Assembly (NCBI GenBank): GCA_932521035.1
Contig: OW051494.1
Coordinates: 9,968,001 to 10,032,000 of the forward strand
DNA length: 64,000 nt
Source: Oscheius dolichura
Lineage: Eukaryota; Nematoda; Chromadorea; Rhabditida; Rhabditidae
Reading direction: 5' to 3'
Shown here: piece by piece, positions 11,205-23,084 of the stretch
How the letters are laid out: the number at the start of each line of letters is the position of its first letter
Position numbering within the stretch: the first letter of the stretch is position 1
Translations under genes and position numbers: made by a program
The notes under the pieces: model-generated
The model's database searches: none
What the model saw: only the letters and a program-made list of their open reading frames with translations
Told to the model about the DNA's origin: nothing

Positions 11205-11715
11205 TTCTGGTCTCTTCCTGTCCATCGGCTGATCCTTTTCCCCTATAAAAGGCCCGTTCGGTCGAAGACGGCCACATTCCCACTCGCTCTCCCCACCGGA
11301 TGGTCGGCTTGGTCTACTCGTCTCTACTCGCGCCACTTCAACCGACCGCTACTCGTCTTTGTTGCCGCTCCTTCCAGCCAACAAACATTTGCAGCAGCCC
11401 TCTTTTACGGAGATGATTCGACACTGCTCATCCCCGAAGGAATCTGCTCGCCTCCTAAAGACTAGTCCATACAAGAAAGAAAGCAGAGAAAACCCAGCGA
11501 TCCAGGGAAATAAATTTAAATAGCATCTTGTTTCTTTTTGTGCCTTGTGCCATTCGTCTTCTTCATTTTTCATCTTCTTCTTCGAAAACTCCGGCTTCGT
11601 TCATTTTGTAGAGTCTGTTTGGTTCGGTACTCTGGCGTCCGCACACTTGCACCCGTACGACCTCGTTCGAACTTCTCCTTTTACTGAAAATGACTACAAA
11701 ACTGCGGCGCTTTTA
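11205..11715 (+). mobile_element. 500 bp dispersed element, copy 1
   Basis: This block matches 30450-30960 in inverted orientation at very high identity. In this orientation it starts with a CCTATAAAAGGC promoter-like box near 11243, has AATAAA near 11508, and ends with a segment resembling the family A core (ACTACAAAACTGCGGCGC). A 74-residue minus-strand frame (11349-11573) is conserved in the other copy with one residue changed. The opposite frame, which contains GDDSTLL, is broken by a 1 bp indel in copy 2. No transposase was seen, so it is probably non-autonomous. Confidence 0.7.
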
Positions 11716-11809
11716 TTTCTTCGAGTTGCCGAGGTTTTACCGGTGAGGATGCTCGTAGCCCGCTTCTATTTCGGCCCGAACAAGGCAACCATTTATAAAA
11801 TTAGCTTCA

Positions 11810-11960
11810 ACTTGTTCAGAATGTTCTGCTGATTACGCATAGCAACATTAAAAATTATGAAAATGTCAAAAATTGAAGAAAAATGCAACGCTTCAATGTT
11901 GTTCAGTGAATTTCGTCCTATGCTCGCCCGCTGTTTATCCGCCTTTCCTGACGCGCTGTT
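11810..11960 (+). repeat. Dispersed repeat family D, copy 1
   Basis: It shares CTGATTACG, AACATTAAAAATTATGAAAA, GTTCAGTGAATTTC(G/A)TCC and a following GC-rich CGCTGTTTA block with copies at 43376-43580 (same orientation) and 44190-44432 (inverted). Confidence 0.65.
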
Positions 11961-12218
11961 ACCGTAAGCCAGGAAATATATTTATAAAATAAAATATTAA
12001 TATTTTCTCTCTTGGTTAAAAATCCAAATCTTGTGCCTCTGATGCAATAAATCTCGCTCTTTTTTCCCCAAGAATTTGCCCGTTTCTCATTATCTTTGCA
12101 GAAGTCAGTCATCTCATTATCATCTTCCTTTCATCTCGCTTGGGTTTCATAACAAATGGGAGGAATTAATGAGCCAATCACGTAGAAAACCATCTCCCCC
12201 GGCCTGAAAAACATAGAA

Positions 12219-12467
12219 ATGATGTGGCTCCCCCATTTGGCCCTGGCTCTCATCCTCTTCGTCTTCTTCATGAATCCGGCTGCAGCAGAACATGATCCAG
12301 GATTCTGGCCAATTGATGATGGAAGAGTGAGTCAGCCGACTGGCAGTAGTCCTCATCATTACAAGCCGAAAAAAGGAGCTGGAGCAGTTCGAGCTCGTCG
12401 TAATGTCCCGCCAGAAAATGGAGAAGCAGGAGCTACAGATTGCCTATTTTTCGATCTTTGTGATTGA
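12219..12467 (+). CDS. Small secreted protein, candidate cyclic-peptide precursor
   Basis: A single exon of 82 codons. Residues 1-23 form a signal peptide (LPHLALALILFVFFMNPAAA). The mature part is Pro/Gly-rich with a Lys/Arg-rich processing-like site (RARR at about residues 58-61) followed by a 21-residue tail. The tail carries the precursor's only two cysteines in the form C-L-F-F-D-L-C near the end, so a seven-residue disulfide ring is possible. Small cyclic neuropeptides have this general layout, but there is no match to a named family that I recognise. The polyA signal AATAAA is at 12531-12536. It converges on the next gene, with 114 bp between stops. Confidence 0.6.
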   Translation: MMWLPHLALALILFVFFMNPAAAEHDPGFWPIDDGRVSQPTGSSPHHYKPKKGAGAVRARRNVPPENGEAGATDCLFFDLCD

Positions 12468-12581
12468 AATGGCGGTTCTGCCTTATCTTGGCCCTTTTTC
12501 GCTTTTTTCCCGCCCGTTACCATTCAAACAAATAAACCAATTGACAATGAAAACAACAACAAAAACACGATATTCGGGACT

Positions 12582-13235
12582 TTATTTCTCAAGTTCTCCG
12601 CCGGCTGCTGGGTCGCCCTCAATGTAGTCTTCCGGATAGGTGGGATCCTCCGTCTCGTAGAGGTATCCGACGGGGTCGATGGAGACTCTCGCGTCATCTG
12701 GCGGCGATGTGGGATTCTTGAATTCGGCTACGTCCATCGGCTTCTCGACTCCCGGAACCAGCTTGAACCTCTTCACCAGCCGAGGGTCGAGGATTGTTCC
12801 CTCGCTGTAGGCCTTCAGCTCGAAGTCGTTGGGCCCGTCGCCGTCCTCCTGGGTGGCGTCTTCCTTCCTCTCGACCGCTTTCTTCTGCGATTCCTTCTTC
12901 TCGACTCCCGGCTTCATTTGGCTGCTCCTCGACGGCTGTCCCACTTTCGAATTCTTATCCGCCATTCCGCTCGTCGGCTTCACTGTTTCCAGCGTCGAGC
13001 TCGGCGTAGAGTCCAGGGCGGTCACCAACGAGGCCGACTTGTTGGACTTGTTCCCGCCGCGCTGCTTGGCTCCCATCACGCTGTTGCTGCGGCTTCGGGT
13101 TCGTCCCTCGCCGGTCGACAGCGTCGTCTTGCAGTCGTTATTTCTTGGCTTTTTAGCTTTCGGCGTACATTCAGCCAGCAGAAGTGGAAGTAGAACGGCA
13201 GTTACGGCAGTAACAACAAGAAGATCCAACGACAT
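12582..13235 (-). CDS. Secreted low-complexity acidic/basic protein
   Basis: One uninterrupted frame of 217 codons from ATG 13235. The N-terminus is a signal peptide (SLDLLVVTAVTAVLLPLLLA). The rest is Lys/Ser/Thr/Pro-rich in the middle and acidic at the C-terminus, with no recognised domain. Codon use is strongly G/C-ending, as in expressed nematode genes, which supports a real gene. The polyA signal AATAAA (complement of 12581-12586) overlaps the TAA stop codon, so the 3'UTR would be very short. Function unknown. Confidence 0.65.
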   Translation of the reverse strand: MSLDLLVVTAVTAVLLPLLLAECTPKAKKPRNNDCKTTLSTGEGRTRSRSNSVMGAKQRGGNKSNKSASLVTALDSTPSSTLETVKPTSGMADKNSKVGQPSRSSQMKPGVEKKESQKKAVERKEDATQEDGDGPNDFELKAYSEGTILDPRLVKRFKLVPGVEKPMDVAEFKNPTSPPDDARVSIDPVGYLYETEDPTYPEDYIEGDPAAGGELEK

Positions 13236-13374
13236 TTTAACAGCTAGACAGATTGTTGAAGTGAAGGAGAAATGGTCGCTTGTCTGGCGGACTGGCGTCT
13301 ACGGGAAAAGGATTAGCGGATTGGACCATTGCCAACGGGAAAAGACGCGTTTCGGGACCTTTTTTGTAGAATGG

Positions 13375-13520
13375 AAAGAAAGAATTCAATATTTATTTTG
13401 AAGAGTCTGTTTGGCTCGTTACGCTGGCGCCCGCACACTTGCACCCGTACGACCTCGTCCGAATTTCTCCTTTTACTGAAAATGGCTACAAAACGTTGTT
13501 TTTCACAAAAAGGTCCCGTA
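13375..13520 (+). repeat. Partial third copy of the 500 bp element
   Basis: It shares AGAGTCTGTTTGG, CGCACACTTGCACCCGTACG and TCTCCTTTTACTGAAAATG with 11600-11700 and with the complement of 30460-30560. Only the distal third of the element is present. Confidence 0.7.
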
Positions 13521-13700
13521 ACGCTTAGGCAACGAATTGGAAACGGACTACAATAAAAGTTCTCTTCATAAACATGTACTTTTCTCATTCTGTTGGCTTT
13601 CAAAAGTCCCGGGGGCGGTCTTCTCTCCCTCCGCGATCAGCTGACTCTCTGAGGTCAGCCGGCTAAAAATGGATGGATCTTAAATATACAAACGCCAGGG

Positions 13701-13733
13701 TGTCTGTCTGTCTGTCTGTCTGTCCGTCACCGC
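13701..13733. repeat. TGTC microsatellite
   Basis: About eight tandem TGTC tetramers, the last imperfect (TGTCCGTC). It is followed by a short GC-rich CGCGCGCG run near 13745. Confidence 0.9.
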
Positions 13734-13759
13734 CCACGCCGGGCGCGCGCGCGTTCAAA

Positions 13760-15045
13760 CTAGAGCTGCAAGTTCAACCCCGGCGGCCACCAAAATTTTT
13801 GCTTTTCTCTATTTTTGCCTTTTCCTGTTCTTGCTTTAGCATGTGTGAAACACTAACGACGGCTCGATTCGCATTTGTAATCAGAGCTCGGCCATTTGTG
13901 AAACATTTTCGGAAATTTAAAAATCAAAATGGAAAGACGGAAACGCTTAGGCTGGGGATCGCGTTTCTGACGCGGCGAAGCCCTCTTGTAGAAAGATATT
14001 CCTCAAAATATTCCTCTATCTCTCTCTATGTGTATATAGTTGTGTGATGGGAGTAGGATTAGCAATTCCTCATCAGGAGGCACTGGGGTTCCCATGCCGA
14101 CGATGGCGCTTCTTTCTCTTCCCGAGAGAGGGAGAGGGAGGAGAGCAAATGGCATCCAAGGGGAAGAGAGCCGCGTCTTCTCCACGGGGTGGTCCTTTTT
14201 CTCCTTTTTGAGCTCTTCAGGTACTTTTCCCCGCCTGGGACAAGTCTTACCCCTCCTGAGGTTTGAATCCCCCCTAATTGGCGGGCTCCTTCTCTTTTTT
14301 CCGACCTCTCAAAGTGTTAATTTTTCTTCTAATCTAATCTCTCCTCCCCAGAGGGGAAATTACATCGGAAACGGGCTTTTATGACCTCATTTTGTTATTT
14401 TTCTGGGTCCTGAATGGAAAAATAGGGAGATGAGATTATTTCCCCCCTCTGAAAAGATGAATCTTCCCTTGTTTCCGCTGGAAAATGACGTCAGAAATAG
14501 AAGAATTTCCGTAAACAAATGATTATTTTTGACTTCTGCAGGGTATTTTAAGCCGATCACTTGATTTTCCCTCCTTTAAACCGCGAATTAAACTGCCGTC
14601 CTTTAAATTAATCGCTTATTCAGCTCCTGGGGGAGGAAGGGCAACCAGATCGTTTCTGATACGAATTAGCCGAATCCTCACCGGGGCCAGCCGGCGTCAC
14701 AACTCAGAGAGCAATAATATTCTTCCCCTCCCCTTGATATTTTTAAGACAGAGCTGTAAATAAGTTTAATTCTTGCGTAAAGGTCAATTGACGTATAGAA
14801 GATTCCTTAATGTCTTCCAGAATGGATTCTTCAATCAAGCGCGTAGATTCTGACGTAATTTTCCCGTATTCAAAAGAAGGGCAGGCTTATTTCTCTTCTG
14901 CCGCCTGATTTTACCCTCTTTTCTTTGATTTCTTGCTGGAAACGGCAAAAATAGACGGTGCCCCATGTTTTGGACCGGATTTTGTTGACTCACAGCCAAT
15001 AATGAGCCTGAGCTAAACAAAATCGCTAAACAATAGCTATTGGTC
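13760..15045. other. Gene-poor gap
   Basis: Pyrimidine-rich and AT-rich sequence without a supported gene. The plus-strand frame at 13673-14047 contains the microsatellite and was discounted. Confidence 0.35.
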
Positions 15046-15049
15046 ATGT

Positions 15050-15121
15050 GGTCCCGTGGTGTAGCGGTTAGCACTCAGGACTCTGAATCCTGCGACGGGA
15101 GTTCGAATCTCCCCGGGACCT
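15050..15121 (+). tRNA. tRNA-Gln (anticodon CTG)
   Basis: A 72-base cloverleaf. The acceptor stem GGTCCCG pairs with CGGGACC, the D arm is GTGTAGCGGTTAGCAC, the anticodon loop is CTCTGAA with CTG at the centre, and the T arm contains GTTCGAATC. A TTTTTGCTTTTTTT tract follows, typical of a Pol III terminator. Confidence 0.95.
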
Positions 15122-15193
15122 ATTCGTTTTTGCTTTTTTTGCTCATCATTTCCAATCCTCTACTCTTCTTTTTGCCTCATTTTTCTTTCCAGA

Positions 15194-18100
15194 ATGAAGG
15201 CTCCGGTGCCTAAACATCGTCCTCCACCTCTTACAATCCAAGGAACCATCATTTCTGTAGATACAAGGCCTAAAACACCGCCTAACATGCCCAGCAATAT
15301 TAATGTGAGTTTTGTTCTAGGATTTTTCCGTGATTTCCTAAAATTTTAACATATTTCAATCGAAAAGAAGCCAGTTTATATAAAGTTGTGACGAAGTCGT
15401 GGAGATTAAAAACGAAGAAGCCCTAGGAAAACCCTGTGGCCATGTGTGTGATGTCTGGAAATTGGAGGGGGCAGTAGGACGTAGAGAAGGGGGATTTAAA
15501 CTCGATCATCCATTAAACATCTTTAATCCCGAGATTAAAAACTTTTTTAGAGTCAAACCCAACGAAGAATAAGTAATGCCGCCCGAGCTAGGCAGTTCCT
15601 ATCCGCCGTCTGTAGTGGAGACGTGGCTACTGTAGAAAAAATGATGACTCCTCAATTATTAAAGGTCTGTTTAACATAATTTTTAAAGAAACCCCGCTCA
15701 AAAATGAAGCACGGTTACTGTAGAACTCGTTTTTCTCCAATTACAGTAATCCAACCACTTCTTATGCCATTTTTCCAGACCGTCCATCCCACGACAGCCT
15801 GTACTCCCCTAATGATAGCCGTAATATTTAATCATAGCAAAATGGTGGAAAATATTCTGACAGTACGGAATTATGACGTCAATAGTCGATGCGCTGAAGG
15901 AAGAACCGCGCTGCACTACGCGGCTGCCGGTGCAAATGCCATTATTATCAGCTTTGAACCACAGGAACATAAGGATCTCTACTATTTGTTGAGTCAAGCA
16001 GGCTGCAAGGATAATGTCGGCGGTTAGTTTTGTTTTTGGAGGGAGTACTGTAAGGAACGTCGGTCCTCGATAGTCCGGTCCCCCTGCACCCGTAAAGTAT
16101 CGGCAGCAGGATCGTCTTTATTCGAAACTGTTACAAAACTACGGCGCCTTGATACCTTTGCCTTGCCGAGATTTTACGGGTGCAGGGGATCGGCCTATCG
16201 ATAGTCGAGCCCTGTAGGCGGCCAGTGGGTCTCGAAGCGATTATGGCCATTTCAAAATGGAAAGTACCGTCTGGTTTCTGAGACTTTAGGACTGAAATTC
16301 AAGTTATCTGGCAGGGTTCTATCGTCCTTTTCCAAAATAGGGCTACCGTATATTTATCGGGACATTTTGGGCAACCAGCGAAGAAAAATCGAGCGAAATC
16401 GAAAATACCGATCACTTTTGCTGAAAAGGTCCCGCGCCGAAGGTTTTGCAATCCGTTACGATAGCTCTATTTTTTAGAAAAGAATTCAAGAGAATAGCGT
16501 AAGAGAAAAATAAACAAAATGGCTAGAAATTTCCAGATTTGGAGGGTTTTACGCCGTTTGAAATTCGCCAAAATCCCGGGATCATCAATATGGACCGAGC
16601 GCGAATACTGAATACATGTGAGTTTGTACAATGGACCCGGTTTAAAAAGAGTTTTAGTTCCTATAATTATGGACAACAAAATAGACGGGTTATTAGAGCA
16701 ATATAATGAAGAAGAGATAGCTGGAATGATTAGAAATGTGAGTCACCGCCTTGATTTTATGATCTGAGTCGTTTCGGAGCCTTTCGGCTGATTTTGAACT
16801 CCGGGGTGGAACTAGGCTTCTACAAATATTGTTTTATAATCTGGGAACCACAACCTTAGTTCATCTCACCATGCAAATCCCCATCCCGGGCCATTTTACC
16901 CCAGATTCAAGACGTTTTTTCTTCAGAGACCCCGAAATGCCGGGTTTCCCCATTTTTCGCGTCAGCTATTGCCCTCTGTGCCCGAATTAACCTGATTTTT
17001 ATGGGAAAAAAGGTCCCAGATCCCCGTTTTAACATAAATTACTTCCTAGAATGTCTATAATTCTAGAACGACCTCGATTTGTCCCTGGAACACCCGCCAA
17101 CGGTACAAAACGAGATCTATGACCGGCTAGTGATGCTCCAAGTAACTCTTCGCCCTGTTCCTACCATGAAACCAAAATATAGGCCAAATACTTCGGAATA
17201 TGGGATTCTATAGCGGCGGAAGACGATCGAACGTTGAAGCAGCTGCTCTCGGACAAGCATATGGGACTCTGCCGCGATTCCACCGGGAAAACACCACTTC
17301 ACCATGCTTACAAGTGAATTGCGCTTCCTTTGTTGGAAAAGATCCATTTTAGACGAGGAAACCGGCCTCTGATTGAATTTCTTCTCTATTTGTGTCCTGA
17401 AGCGGCTTCTGTAGAGGATAAGGCAAGTTTTTGGCACCAGGAATTATTAAAGGAACACTCTCGCACGGTTTTGCTTATTATTATTATGTTTGCCTCTTTT
17501 CTAAATATTCAAACTCCGGACCACGCTGGACCAAGCCCGAGACTGTTCCTTGAAAACATTGAAAAATTTAGAAAGGAAGAATACCGGCGTCTTATGCGCT
17601 TACTTCAAAGAACAGCCTAACAGTTGGTTCGTTTGGCGAGAGGAGGGTGAGTTTTTGGGGCAGAAGAAGGGAAACAACCGATGTTTACCGGCCAATAGTA
17701 AATCTCACCGGCCTCCCAACCTCACCAAAGGCGCGCCGCGTTCGAATAATTCCACCCCTGTTTATTTTTTATCTCTATCTAGTTCAGAATTTTATGACGA
17801 ACAAGATGGTATAGGTTATATTCCATAAGAATAAGAACTTGCTGAGATATAATCCGAAATAGTGTTTCTATGGATAACTCAGCAATTTCTTATTCTTCTT
17901 CAAAGAGAAGCCATTGTTCTACCCGATGACGTATATCTTTGTTCCATTTTTGCTTATAGATGAAAAAATAACAGAATAATCCTGAATTCGAACCGCTTTT
18001 GATGAAGAATTTGCCGGCTGACTGCCAATTTTTGACCTTTTCGTTCCCCGTTCATTCCAAGTAATGGGAGGGGGTTCTCTCTCTAGTCAAATTAATGCTC

Positions 18101-21100
18101 CTTTATATTTTTCTGCGTATAATTATCTACACCGCGAAAAAGGTGAAGCTCCCTTTTAAAAAATGCCCTTTCATAGCCGTTTTGCGAGTTTTGTTTTGCA
18201 AGGTTCGAGCATTGTCGGCTCAACGCCTCCTCTCCCATATTGCAGCTCGAAAATGTTTTTTTTCTCCGCAGGTTACGGTATTGTACCTTAAATATGCTGC
18301 TGATGTATGGAATATGCCTTATTTTTCATAACATTCGACAGTCAGCGCCGACTACTGCCCTAATCCTCCTCGTTTTTTGTTCCCACACCTAATCCACCCT
18401 TCCTAGACGTGGGGATTTGTCTCTGGCAGGATAAAAACATCTTTCTGCCTTCTTTTATGGTCGGAGAACGGCTAAATAGTCATTTTCAAAGGTCTACTAG
18501 GCCAAATTTACTTTCTAACTGGGCCAGCAGTCCTTTAAACGACTCTAGGAGTCCTAACTGTGGTCATCTTTTTCTTCCTAATGTATTCCATCCATTTGGG
18601 GGCCAGCAGCGGTCAATTTATGCCCCCGAACGGCAGAGGCGAGCGAGAGGTCCCCCTTTCCGGTGTGGTCCGCCTAATTTGCTGCCGGAAGTGGGACCTG
18701 ACGAACACGTACACACCAACGGGGAGGTGGAGGACGGATACCACTATCCAGCCATCCGGGCGGGGCCTAGTTTATCGTCTTCTTCTAAAAGGGGAATATA
18801 TAAGTAGAGAGAGGGATGATCTTCTTCTGCTTATAGGGATCCAGGACGCGGATTCTTCATCAGTCACGGTTCCAGTCGGTCGACACTATGAGGTACGTCT
18901 CTACTTCTTCTTTATTCGCCTCAGGACCCGGATATCTATCACCGTTTGGGTCTCACAACGAAAAAAACCGAATTGCCTTTTTAAAAACCTGGTATTTCTC
19001 ACGGGAAGACTTTGGGGTTAGAAATCCGGACAGGAACCGCTTGAAAAGCTTGGGGATCGTCTTTTTTTCGTGGTAAGACCTCAAGAGATTCTTGAAAAGG
19101 TCTTTCCACCTGCTCCAGGTCCCCACCAATGTTGTGAGCCGAGAGGAAGTCAAATTATTCCCGGTCACTGGGTTGGGCACCAGAAATTCGCGGGTTCTGC
19201 TCCAATTTAGCCGATTCTTTACCATTTTCTCCTGTTTTAGCTGAGTTTTTTGCTCAGAAAGGGAGAATACACACGATTTTTGAATAAGTATCGGATTACG
19301 GTACTATTCCCTGTTTCAGGGGAAGAAGCGCCGACTCAAATTTGGAAGACGTTCTCTCAGAGGTGATGGATCGTCTTCTCCAGATGAAAATCACCCCAAA
19401 CGACTATCAGGCACTATTTTATCTGATTTTTCTAATAAAACTTTTCCAGGTTCTTGAAGAGATCCAAATCGAGGGCAAAGCTGACCATATCTGGAAGATT
19501 CTGGGAAGAAACGTGGCCAACGAGAAGCTAGCTCAACATATCAGTGAATTTAGGCAATTACAGGTTGGAACTTTTAGGAAAATGGGAAAATAATGAAGCA
19601 TTTAGACAAAAATGAACGAAGCTATCGATGCAATAGAGAAAAATGAAATGGGAAGGCTAAAAAATTTTGTGGATGAAGGAATTGTACGAGCTAGGGACAC
19701 TAGAGGTAAGTGGACGCCGTTGACTCCATTTCTACTGCAAAAATCTCCAAATAATCCTATTTTTAAAGGTCTAAATGGCCCCAATAGGTCAAAAATACCC
19801 TCTAGTGGGATAATTAGTCATTTATCATGGATTATCGAGAGCTGACCGGGATTCAGGGCTTCAAATTTGACCCAGAGGTATCCAATGCCTTCTAGGATCA
19901 GGAAAAGCTCTATTTCTTGGAGCCAAAGTAATTTCTGACCTATCTAGACCGACTAGACCTTTAAAAATGATGGTTTGAGCTGGTTTTCTAAGCTATGGGT
20001 CCCAAAGGGAAGAAATGTAGGTTCTGTAGCAAATTCGAAAATTAATCAAAGATCTGGGATTATTGCACTTGATTTTTTTAATGTAAAAATAGGATTACCG
20101 TACATTTGTCCCTTCAAGACATTTTGGCCAAACGGGGAAGAAAAATCATGATCAAAAACTCCACGTCATCTCAAAGAACAGGAGCTTCTTTCCCTCTTTT
20201 TTTAGCATTCCTAAACCGGAAATGGATAAGCTTGCGTAGATGATGACGATAGGAAAGGGAATCGTTCTGCGTGTTCGAAATGCCAGAAACGCGCTCTCTC
20301 CCTCTCCCCGGGCTAAAATTAGCTAATGTGATGTCCTCTTGGAGAAGAAAAATATTTACACCTTTTTGGCCATCTTCACGGTCGTGTTTTTATGTTTTTA
20401 TGTTATAATCTGGGAGATGAGAATGCAATCAGACATGATATAATCGGGCGGAAGAGAGGGGAAGAGTCAAAAACATCGGAGAAGTGTGACCTGTTGTCAT
20501 ATTGTTTTCGTCTTTTCTAGGAATGAGGCTTCTTCATATTGCCGTGTTGAGAGAACGGCATGAAATGGTCGAGTATCTAGCCACTACCTATCCGTCGGCT
20601 ATTAATCTCGTCGACGAGGTGAGTTCTCTTTTTTATAAGAGAAGAGAGGGTCAGGGACTCTTGTGCTTCTATTCCTGACCCAAAATGCCCCAATAATTGA
20701 ACAAATTGACCAATAAAAACGATGAAATGACTCGAAATAATCCCAAAACTCTTAAAATGCGGGCTCGCCTAGTTCCCCCGCCTCGGTCTTCAATAGTCCG
20801 ATCCCCCCGTAAAGTTTCGGCCAGACAACGGTATAAAGGTGTCACAGTTTTGTAATAGCTTTGAATAAAGATGACTCAGCTGCCGAGATTTTACGGGTGC
20901 AGGGGGATCGGACGATCGAGGGCCGAGCAGTTCCTTCTGATAAACGGATACTGTAACCTTTTTGTCTAGCTTCAAAGTATTTCTTGTAGCCCGTAAGATT
21001 TCCAAGCTGTAATTAGCCGTGTTTTGGAACTAGTGATCTGTATCTCATCAACAAGTAGCCAATTTATCCCATTTATGAGGGCTAGAATTCTTGAGAACCA

Positions 21101-21877
21101 CCCACATTTGCTCTCATTTTTTACTCGGCATGATGACTCACTAAATCAGTGTTGGAAAAGAGTGGAAACGATCGGATGTTTTCAATTTTCGAGAAAATTA
21201 AGAAGAGAAAATGAGAAAATTATTTCATAAAAGCATCTAGAAATGAGTTATATAACCGTTCCTAGGCGCTTAAAAGTTTGAAATTAGTCCAGAAACTCGC
21301 AAAAACCGTCTAAAAATACCTAGAAAACATTCGAATACTCATGAAAAATTCCAAAATTTTAAATATAGGAACTATGGGCCAGTAACCGGTCGTCAGCAGA
21401 GATTGGACCCAAAATTTGAGTCCCGGCCCTGTTTGGACCAAAAATAGAGTCTTCTGGTCAGAAATGACCATCCTGGCTTAGATGGATCCTCAATATCCTT
21501 GTTTTATACCCTTTTAATCTATTCTAAGTCTTAAAAATCCGTCTTTTAGAGCAAAAGAACCGCCGCCCACTACGCTGCGGTGCAGCCGAACGCCATCTAC
21601 GATACCCTAGTGGACTTGGGTGCAAATACGAAACTTCCAGACCAGGTTCGTACGAACTGCAGACACACTGAGGGAAGGCAAAAATAAACAGGAAATGTGC
21701 GTTTCCGGTTGCTTTTCCTTCCGCCCGTTTTTCATCTTTAAATTCCCTCTCTCTTGTAGGATGGCCACTCCCCTGAGATTTATCGTCATTTGCCTGATCG
21801 ACTCGTCCGCCCTGAGTCGGCTGAAAGCTCCGTTATCATGCGATCTCTTTCAACCGACGACGAATTCTATGATCCAG
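15194..21877 (+). CDS. Ankyrin-repeat protein, 5' modules (model incomplete)
   Basis: ATG 15194 follows a TTTCCAG acceptor. In-phase exons are 15194-15304, 15551-15664, 15779-16022, 16658-16737, 17067-17141, 17183-17313 and 17353-17422. After an unresolved gap come 19320-19563, 19606-19705, 20521-20618, 21550-21645 and 21760-21877. Recognisable ankyrin repeats include TPLMIAVIFNHSKMVENIL, EGRTALHYAAAG, STGKTPLHHAY, GMRLLHIAVLRERHEMVEYL and SKRTAAHYAAV. Exon types recur in a fixed order: an LE.LVL-type helix pair, IHKAV..GD, PLHKA, RTPLHYAAA, then a GHSP.IYR spacer. Segments near 18607-18805 and 18839-18894 may be further exons. It could be the 5' part of one giant gene with 23085-30258 or a tandem paralog; the joint between 21877 and 23085 was not resolved. 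Likely a scaffold protein; partner unknown. Confidence 0.6.
16062..16211 (+). mobile_element. Family A palindromic MITE-like element
   Basis: Arms are CCCTGCACCCGTAAAG and TTTTACGGGTGCAGGGG around the asymmetric core TCTTTATTCGAAACTGTTAC. It lies in an intron of the ankyrin gene. Core orientation: plus. Confidence 0.85.
16334..16476. mobile_element. Family C inverted-repeat element
   Basis: It begins AAAATAGGGCTACCGTA and ends GTTACGATAGCTCTATTTT, with a GAAGAAAAATCGAGCGAAAT interior. A second full copy in opposite orientation is at 52729-52863. Partial copies lie near 20084-20160, 22264-22350 and 36703-36765. Confidence 0.7.
17423..19319. other. Long unresolved stretch inside the ankyrin gene
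   Basis: No ankyrin motif was found here. Two segments look mildly coding on the plus strand (18607-18805, Pro/Arg-rich; 18839-18894, which ends at a GTACGT donor). They may be exons, or this may be simply a long intron. The donor after 17422 would be GC rather than GT (AAG|GCAAGT). Confidence 0.3.
20783..20927 (-). mobile_element. Family A palindromic element
   Basis: Ends are TCGGTCTTCAATAGTCCGAT and ATCGGACGATCGAGGGCCGA. The core (TTTGAATAAAGATGACTCAG) runs in the minus orientation. It lies in the intron 20619-21549. Confidence 0.85.
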
Positions 21878-23084
21878 GTGGGATTTTACTCTTTTTCTTT
21901 GAGTTCTTGGCACAAAAGTGAGGTAGAATTGGCTGGAAAAAGGTCAAAAGACGGCGGAATAGCGTGAGAATGGGTTATTACCTGATGGATAGCCGCGAGC
22001 TGGCCCTGGCGGCGAAGGAGACACGCAGTAGCCGGCTGGCCATCAAGTTCTTCTTCTCGGGTCACGTGATTGTCGCACTAGAATATTATTACTTCTTCTT
22101 TCCCCACTTAATGATCTCTCTGATGATTTCTGGTCGTTTTCACATCACTTATCCCCCTTTTTCATGCTTTGATGCGTATTTCTCGTCAGTTTCCATTCCT
22201 CTCTTCATGCCTTTTGGCCCGTTCTAATAGTCCTGGTGACCATTTGAACTGGCTTTCTTCTCCAGAAAATAGGGTTACCGCACCGGATCACAAAACATTC
22301 CGTGCAGGACTTTTTGAGCAAAAGTGTGCTCTCGATTTTACGTACGATACCCATATTTTTTTGGAAAAGGACTATAGAGGGGGATCCAAAATCGTCTGGA
22401 TGATCTCAAAGGGCAGTTTGAAGCATTTGGATACAAATTAATTGAAGCGAAATATCATAGCCGAGAATTAGAAGATCATAACGAATAAAAAAAACAAGAT
22501 AATCAAGTCGAAAAGGCAGTCTTAATCCCATAGAAAGGGCTTCAAACTCCCACTCGGCGGTCTGAACCTTCTTTGGATTGAAATCAAGATCCAGAGGAGC
22601 CTAATAATCAGGTCAAAAAGTTTCGAGGACTTCAAAAGGTTCTGAAAGTATAAAACAAGGGTTTCTAGTGAGTAAACTCCTTTTTAATACTTTCTATGGC
22701 GTTTTCTAGGCATTTTTTTGGCTATATTTCCATGGAATTTCGTTTATAAAAGGTGGTTTTGGTGTAAAGACACTGAAAAACGACCTGACTATCTAAAAAG
22801 GCCGATTTTTGCTTAGCTGCATCGTTTTTTCGTCTCAGACTGAGTGAAGAAGCCGGGGTATCGATAAACTCTCCTTGGCGCTCTCTCATGTCATTCTCGC
22901 ACGTAAGTATATCCGCCTGGCTGATGTCTTCATCGCCAGGATCAGACTCACTCAGCAGCTATTTTCAAATCATCCGCATCAAAGTTCTCCTACGCCCATT
23001 TTCCACTTCCCTCCTTTGCTCTCTTTAATCATTTTTAATGTGATCAAGGTCAAAATTGAGTTTGACTTCTTCCTGCTATTTTCC
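21878..23084. other. Unresolved stretch between ankyrin modules
   Basis: Open plus-strand segments at 21966-22062 and 22845-22903 end at GT donors but do not fit the phase of the flanking exons. A partial family C repeat lies at 22264-22350. Either a gene boundary or missed exons are possible. Confidence 0.3.

Noticed and set aside
11154..11465. Frame with GDDSTLL, resembling the GDD motif of RNA-dependent polymerases
   Set aside because: It lies in the 500 bp repeat, no other polymerase motif is present, and the second copy of the repeat breaks the frame with a 1 bp indel.
13673..14047. 124-codon plus-strand frame as a gene
   Set aside because: It is driven by the TGTC microsatellite and a GC-rich run.
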